Source: Clonostachys chloroleuca
Taxonomy: Eukaryota > Ascomycota > Sordariomycetes > Hypocreales > Bionectriaceae
Assembly (NCBI GenBank): GCA_037952775.1
Contig: JBANAY010000003.1
Location: 3,472,001-3,536,000, forward strand
Reading direction: 5' to 3'
DNA length: 64,000 nt
The notes beneath the pieces were generated by a model. The model saw nothing but the letters and a program-made list of their open reading frames with translations. It did no database searches and was not told where the DNA came from. Shown piece by piece: positions 57,858-64,000 of the stretch (position 1 is the stretch's first letter; every line of letters starts with the position of its first letter). Position numbers and translations under genes: made by a program.

Positions 57858-60800
57858 ATGGGACCAGGTCCTGCGGATAAGAAGGCCGAAAAATCGTATC
57901 TATCATCAGCTGTAGAGTCTATCAACCCCTGGGCAGCGAAGCGAACCTCGTCCCCCACCTCGACTCTGAAAAAAGAGGATGCCGTTGAGCCTCCGCCGAA
58001 CAATGCTTCTTCCGACCCTGGAGACCATGCTACAACTCATTTATATGGCCTAAGCCTCAGGAATTATCCTGGTGATTGCCCTCCGCTCAACGTCCAATGG
58101 TTCCATGCGGTTGATGTCCGTTCTTCCGTTTACACCGCCATTTGATCAACTCGCTAATGTCTGATCAAGGTTCCGAAACATAAGCCACAGCTTGTAAAGA
58201 ACAAAGTAAACCCACAAGTAGACCCAAAGGCACCGGCACAGCCCAAGAAGTTCTCGACTTTCTCCATCCAGGATTCTGGGGCAATAGAAGCCAGATATCA
58301 GCGGTTGCTAGAAGCCATCGAGGACGAGGAAATTGAGCCCCCTCGCCGAGGTCGCCTGCCTTCCAAGAGAGCAAGGCACTCGAGCTCAGTGGATCACACG
58401 GCGAAGAAGGACCCGGTAGTGCCTCGCCATGCGCGTGAAGATACTCATGTTCCGGTCAATGAAGACTTCCTTTTCGATGTAGATATCGAACAGAGGGAGT
58501 TAAAGCCTGTATACTGGCTTGGTCACATATATGAAGGTCTGCCCTCGCCCTCTATGCAAATTGCAGCCCTGTAATGCGATTACTGAAAGTTGCCAAGTGC
58601 GTCGAGGGACATGGTTCTTCCAAGAAGGCTCGAGTTTACGACCGTGCGAGGAAAATCTCGCAGCCCAGCTGGAGGAGGTGAGTATTTGAATAAAATACTA
58701 AAGATAAGCCACTGACCCGTGAAATAAGGGGTATCTGAAAATCAAGCCGTGGAGGAATCCAGGTACCACCACTTCTCAACTCTTATTCTCAAAGGCGTGA
58801 AGCTGATTGAATCCACCTAGTGCGGTCCCGTAGCCAGTCTGCGGCAAAACGCCCCTCTCCGAAATCATCGCAAGACGTTTTGAAATCATCCGAGAAGGTT
58901 GTCACCTCATCCGTTGGCGAGTCCCATTCTCAACCAGGGCAGCAAGCACAATCGTCTTCCTCCAACCCCCAGCCAGAGCCATACCGTCTTTTTGGTCCAT
59001 ACATGAACAGCACGGTGACTTTTGAGGATTCTACGACTGCATGGCTTGCCTCGGATACGATGCTCTCCTGGGTCACATCTTCTGTCTACGAAAGATTTGC
59101 TGGCGGTGGGTACATGAGTGGTATTAAGCTAATTCGAGGTTACTCGGAACCCAATAAGAAGCAAGACAAGGACAAGAATGAGAAAAGAGAGTATACAGTC
59201 GCAGAAGGAATACCTGGCCTGGACGAACAACAGCAGAAGCTGATCAAACGCCGGTCTGCCCCTCCGGCAACTTCAGTGTCAGATACCAGTCAGCTGAACT
59301 CACAACGGCGGCGCCAAGCTTCAACAACTAGGGCCGAGGACAGCAGCTCTAGGCTCCAGCGACAGCTGTCATCCCTTTTAGAGAATGAAGGTAAAAGTGC
59401 GGCTGAAAAGGAAGACAAATTGCAGCAACAAGAGGAGCAAGATATGCAAGACTACCATACTCAAGCAGGCGAGTCGCAAAGTCGTGAAGTTGAACACTTG
59501 ATTCTTGTTACACATGGAATTGGACAACAACTCGGCCTCCGGTACGTTCTTATCGCAAGTTTTGAGAAAATTAATTGTTTACTTACGGGCTGATTAGGAT
59601 GGAGAGTATCAACTTCGTCCATGATGTTAATGTTCTACGGCAAACAATTAAGTCAGTGTATGCTGAATCAGCCGACTTGAAAGCGTTGAACTCTGAACTC
59701 GGCTCCGGTCCTGGAAACTGTCGAGTACAAGTTCTTCCCGTATGTTGGAGACACCTCCTTGACTTTCCAAAGGAACGCCAAAAACAAGGCGAGCATGACC
59801 TTGGGGATATGGATAGCGATGATCAAAGATGTAAGTCGGATATATCCTTACCCTGATGGCGTTTGCGGATCAAATTGACAATAGCCTCCCCAAGATCCTT
59901 CCCTTGAAGATATTACAGTGGAGGGCATGGCATTTGCCCGATCACTTATATCTGATTTAGCATTGGATGTCTTGCTTTATCAGAGCGCTTATCGATCACA
60001 CATAACGAGCATAGTTCTTCAAGAATGCAATCGCATTTACCGGCTTTTCAAAGAGAGAAACCCAGAGTTCAAAGGGAAAGTCCATGTCATGGGTCACTCG
60101 TTAGGTTCAGCCATTCTTTTCGATATCCTCTGTCGCCAGAGGGAATCAAGGTCACTACACGAGAGGAAAAACTCATTACGTACCTGGCCAACGCAAGCTC
60201 GTACCGAATCACCTGCAAGCTCTAAAGAAGCACATCAAGACATCTCATTCAACTTTGATGTTGAAGATTTTTATTGCTTGGGGTCGCCCATTGGATTGTT
60301 CCAGATGCTTGAGGGCCGGTAAGTCATCACTTCGGTTTGGCCCTTCACCTATTTTCGGGAGCTCTCTGTGGCTAAGGCTTTGCACTGTAGGACCATTGCT
60401 GCCCGCAAATCTCCCGGTCTTACGTCGTCTGAGAAGGCCTTCAGCTCACGGGCCCCTGACGACTCATTCTTAGCTACTGCTCCCATGACTGGTAGCAACA
60501 CAGAGGAGATCTCGACTGTCACAAATCTTCCCGTGGCTGTTTCTTCACCCAAAGCTAAACAGATTTTCAACATTTTCCATCCGTCAGATCCCATTAGCTA
60601 TCGACTTGAACCTCTTATCTCTCCTGCAATGGTAACATTAAAACCACAAGGCCTACCATATACCAAGAAAGGAATATTTGGAAATGTGGCTAACCAAAGC
60701 TTGACTGATATCGGCGCCAAAGTTGGGCAAAGTTTCAGCGGACTATGGTCTTCGCTCAGCGCTGGCATTGCCAACAATATGCTGAATCGTAGTCTCGGCC

Positions 60801-61382
60801 TCAGCAATGAGGAAGTGGCAAGACTGACAAATCAAGCACATCATGGTCAGCAACCGCAGCAGGGCAGTGAAGAAAACCCAATTGTGGTGGCGGATGACGC
60901 TGTGAGAAATGGTAAAGACGAGCGAAAGATGCAGCTTGCCCAAACTACAGCTTCTGGAGGCCAAGCCAGCGCCAGCGGTAATGATCCAACGCTTATCGAC
61001 GATGAGCTAGAGACCCTTTACTCCCAATTCCAAAGAAGACACAGTGGTATTTCAACAGCAGAGAAGTTGGATAAAGTCCAAGATGATCAGCGCAAGGCAC
61101 GAAAATTACGAACAGAAGAAAGCAAAATGAGAGCACTGAATCGGAACGGGAGGGTTGACTACAGTATTCAAGAGTACGTTTCGCCCATCACTTACGATTT
61201 ACAGCTTGAGCAGAAAACAGCGCTAACTTGACGTGACACCCAGGAGTGTTTTGGATTTTAATCCCATCAACACGATAGCCTCTCATTTATCTTACTGGGC
61301 AGATGTTGACGTGAGCCACTTCGTTCTGTCGCAGCTGCTTTCAAATCGTTCCAACAAGAAACACAAGGCTCAAGGCGCTTGA
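57858..61382 (+). CDS. DDHD-domain phospholipase A1 (Yor022c/PA-PLA1 type)
   Basis: Predicted intracellular phospholipase A1 of the DDHD family (yeast Ddl1, mammalian DDHD1/2), acting on phosphatidic acid or cardiolipin-derived lipids. Exons: 57858-58115, 58170-58536, 58598-58677, 58729-58762, 58821-59541, 59598-59830, 59895-60318, 60391-61173, 61244-61382; 1012 aa. Early WWE-like region: VQWFHAVDVPKHKP and PVYWLG...VRRGTWFFQEG. The lipase part has EHLILVTHGIGQQ, MESINFVHDVN and LALDVLLYQSAYRSHI. The catalytic serine is in GHSLGS. The DDHD domain covers FNIFHPSDPISYRLEPL to DVSHFVLSQLLS, with the metal-binding-like Asp and His residues. Intron 6 must use the later of two AG acceptors (59894) to give YPSLEDITVEG. 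No frameshift is seen. Confidence 0.92.
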
Positions 61383-61855
61383 TTGTAGTTCTAAATGAGA
61401 GGCTTGGGGCTCGCAACTAGTCACCTTCCATATAACCTAGCCCTGGTTTTACTGTCTCACCGCGAAGGGCTTTAGTGTCAATTGATGCCAATGCCTACCT
61501 ATGCCTATGCGTATCTAAAGCCACAAACCGGGAAAAAATAAACACAAACCAAGGGGGGCCAGCTTTTGGTAAGGAGAAATCGTTCAAGAAGTTAGATAAA
61601 TATTTAGATCGGAAATTGCGGTGTCCCGGAAATCAAAGATGAAATTCTCGTCCCAAAGATGCTCATAGGGCCTGGTTCAAAGTGCTAGGCGGCTCAACTC
61701 TGCACGTGACGGCGCAAGCCACTTCATAGAGCCATCATCATTCACGGCATCATAGCACCATCCCTCATCCTCCGTCCATCCCAATCACAAAGACCAAACC
61801 ATTCCATCTCTCAGAATCGTTCGCCGCGATCTTTCATTGCTCGAAAGGGTCAAGC
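61383..61855. other. Intergenic region, DDHD lipase to SRAP gene
   Basis: No gene is seen. It contains the lipase 3' end and the SRAP promoter with a CATC/CCATC-rich leader. Confidence 0.4.
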
Positions 61856-63137
61856 ATGTGTGGGCGATATGCTCAGGCCTTGGTAGGTCTGCCTGCATGT
61901 AACCTGAGCGTCTTTGTCAGTTGAATGCTAACCTTATAAAAGCGGCCCTCCCAGATCATGCAAATGTTCCGCGATGAGGGAATACCCGTTGAAGATGCCC
62001 CCGAAGATGAAGGCCCGGGAGCGCCGCGCCAGAGCTATAATTTCGCCCCAGGCTATCATGGAATTGTATATAGGGCTGAAACAGGCGACCGAGGTGCCGG
62101 TCCTAGGCATGACGCGCCTGAGTCAAACGAGGCTGACGGCGATGCTCTGGCTTCAGAATCTGCCCTGCCTATCAAATACAAGCTTCAGTCTATGAAATGG
62201 GGCCTCGTTCCCTTCTGGACCAAGAGAGCTCCGGACTACAGTACCATAGTACGAACAATGAACTGCAGGGATGACTCTTTGAGCACCCCAGGTGGGATGT
62301 GGGCCACGATGAAGGAACGAAAACGGTGTATAGTCCTTGCTCAGGGTTTCTTCGAGTGGCTCAAGATAGGGAATAAAGACAAGCTACCTCATTACATTAC
62401 CCGTGATGATGGCCAGCTCATGTGCTTCGCTGGTTTGTGGGACTGCTCGCAGTACGAAGGTGCGTATCACACGTCGTGTTTCCTCTATCCTTCCTCTCTT
62501 AGTAGATCATTTAGCTCACTAAAAACTGTTCATAAACACTTCAGATTCAGACGAGAAGACATATACCTACACCATCATTACGACAGATTCTAACAAACAG
62601 ATGAAGTTTATCCATAATCGAATGCCGGTGATTCTCGAGCCAGGCTCGGAAAATATGCGTACCTGGTTGGACCCTAACCTCTGGAAATGGTCCGGGACCC
62701 TCCAGGCTCTTCTGAAACCATTCGATGGCAAACTGAAAATATACCCTGTGAGCAAAGAGGTCGGGAAAATCAGCAATGACTCTCCAAGCTTCATCATACC
62801 TTTGGACAGTAAAGAAAACAAGTCAAACATTGCCAACTTTTTTTCCAGTAGTCCTAAATCACGAACTGCTGCTAAGACGTCTCAGCCTATGACTTTGGGG
62901 CAGAGTGACGAACGCAGAGATGCCGGTGAGGACAACTTCGAGAAGGCTGCCTCTACGAAGCGCAAGCTCCCAGACAGCGTTACAGCAGAACTTCAGGGTT
63001 CCAAAAAGTCAAAACCCTCTAACCACTCAAACCTGCTCCGAGAAAAGAAGCTTGTCGGAGAGAAAGGCAAGACAAGCATGAAGGAAACGCGCTCACCAAA
63101 AGCATCGAAAATCACACAATTTTTTAAACAAAAATAA
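61856..63137 (+). CDS. SRAP-domain protein (HMCES/YedK type), abasic-site DNA-protein crosslinker
   Basis: SRAP proteins bind abasic sites in single-stranded DNA through the N-terminal Cys2, protecting replication forks. Exons: 61856-61882, 61943-62459, 62545-63137; 378 aa. The first exon encodes MCGRYAQAL, so Cys2 becomes the N-terminal nucleophile after Met removal. Other SRAP marks: SYNFAPG, MKWGLVPFWTK, MNCRDDS, CIVLAQGFFEWLK with the catalytic Glu, and MKFIHNRMPVIL with the catalytic His. The C-terminal 120 residues are low-complexity and basic, with two FF-containing motifs, NKSNIANFFSSS and ASKITQFFKQK at the very end, resembling PCNA-binding PIP boxes that lack the first Gln. Human HMCES also ends with a PIP box. 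Confidence 0.93.
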
Positions 63138-63825
63138 TTAGTACACTTATCAATGTTACTAGCACATAACCTAACCATTCTCTGGATCAAAAATAGTACT
63201 AGAACTTGAGAAGGTAAATCAAAACGGCCTACCGCTAGGGTTTCCAAATAATCTTGTTCATGGAGCTCGGGTATAAAGAATACATTAAGCCCGAGCATTC
63301 TAGAAGGAGATCTCCCCACCAAGTCTCTGGCGAATGTAGTTCTGCTCTTCAGCACTCGTGAAGGAGCCAGTCTCGTTCGTCCATAATTGCAGATACCCTA
63401 CTCTCGTGCGACTCCGGCAGCTGCACGCCTTTATCACATGCATTCAACCACCAACACTTCCCCGTCCGGAGCTTTGCCATGGTGTTGAGAAAAGCAAATA
63501 TTATTCATGATGCAAGAGTAATATTAGGACAATGGAGCGCATCAAAACGATGGCCGATTAGGTGCTGATTCCTCTGACATCATCCATAACGGTACGTGAG
63601 GTGATCACAGCCAACATAATATAGTCCGGATTAGTTGCCTTATATACCTCGTATCACTCAGTCATCTCCACAGAGCCTGTCATTACATCTAGAATATAGA
63701 GTGCGTGAGAGGCAGTGGTCCAACGGTTGCGAGGGAGCGAAAATCTGGCGAGTTCGGCATAGGCCTGATTTTGTTCCTTGGAGTTAATAATATCCGGGGA
63801 GTTAATACCTTTCAACCACTCAGCT
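63138..63825. other. Intergenic region at the right edge
   Basis: No gene is seen. The stretch GATCACAGCC...TTATATACC (about 63600-63650) has some look of a retrotransposon LTR with a TATA box, and GGAGTTAATA occurs twice (63781-63790 and 63800-63809), but no second LTR is in the window. Confidence 0.35.
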
Positions 63826-64000
63826 CTCTCCCTTTTAATTTTAAGGAAATCAAAGCCTACTAAAGATATTCTTTAATTCTATATTATAATTAAAAGATTA
63901 AATTATTTTTATTTTTTATTTTTTAATTAATAATATATTATTTTAAAATTAAATATAATATTTTTTAAGAGTTTTAATTATATATAAGAAATATTTTAAA
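63826..64000. other. A/T-rich block at the window edge
   Basis: The last ~150 bases contain only scattered G or C. This is typical of RIP-mutated repeats and A/T-rich isochores in ascomycetes. The block continues beyond the window. Confidence 0.7.

Noticed and set aside
1..64000. CRISPR arrays, bacterial operons, a secondary-metabolite cluster, or tRNA genes
   Set aside because: No regularly spaced repeats, no synthase genes and no convincing tRNA cloverleaf were noticed by eye; a tRNA scan was not possible.

Overview
The window is nuclear DNA of a filamentous ascomycete, most likely a Sordariomycete and plausibly of the order Hypocreales. The evidence is short GT-AG introns with CTAAC/CTGAC-like branch points, fungal protein families (CFEM, Prp24, fimbrin, Ost3/6, Mrm2, Gcn1, DDHD lipase), and one transposon whose stop codons look like repeat-induced point mutation (RIP). 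The species cannot be named from the sequence alone.

Layout, left to right: mitochondrial ribosomal protein uL22m (+); a CFEM membrane protein (-); a gene-poor stretch holding a decayed 1.4 kb Tc1-type transposon (6055-7453); Prp24-like U4/U6 splicing factor (+); a DExH-box RNA helicase (-); GCN1 (+); ribosomal protein eL19 (+); mitochondrial serine hydroxymethyltransferase (+); an isochorismatase-like/AlkB/GST-like fusion gene (-); TAF8 (+); RACK1/Cpc2 (+) with an intronic U24-type snoRNA; Ost3/6 (-); a coiled-coil AT-hook protein (+); the mitochondrial rRNA methyltransferase MRM2 (+); ribosomal protein eL18 (-); an Ypr011c-type mitochondrial carrier (-); an SR-type splicing factor (-); fimbrin (-); a RING-like small protein (+); a DDHD phospholipase (+); a SRAP/HMCES-type protein (+). 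The right edge drops into almost pure A/T. The genes form no operon or biosynthetic cluster. Most serve translation (uL22m, eL18, eL19, RACK1, GCN1, MRM2, the helicase, U24), splicing (Prp24, SR protein) or mitochondria and one-carbon metabolism.

Three observations stand out. (1) Six otherwise well-conserved genes carry seven single-base losses, all in G or C runs, and RACK1 carries an 11-bp tandem duplication. Restoring one base per run makes every spliced length a multiple of three. Systematic sequencing or assembly error is the simplest explanation, so these genes should be read as probably intact in the organism. (2) RNA structure lies in introns: a U24-like C/D snoRNA in RACK1 intron 4, as in yeast ASC1, and a 61-nt hairpin in eL19 intron 1, an intron that splits the start codon itself. 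(3) The isochorismatase-like/AlkB/GST-like fusion is an unusual domain combination with no obvious precedent for its function.

Exon boundaries were inferred by eye from splice signals, reading frame and family conservation. No alignment or database search was run.
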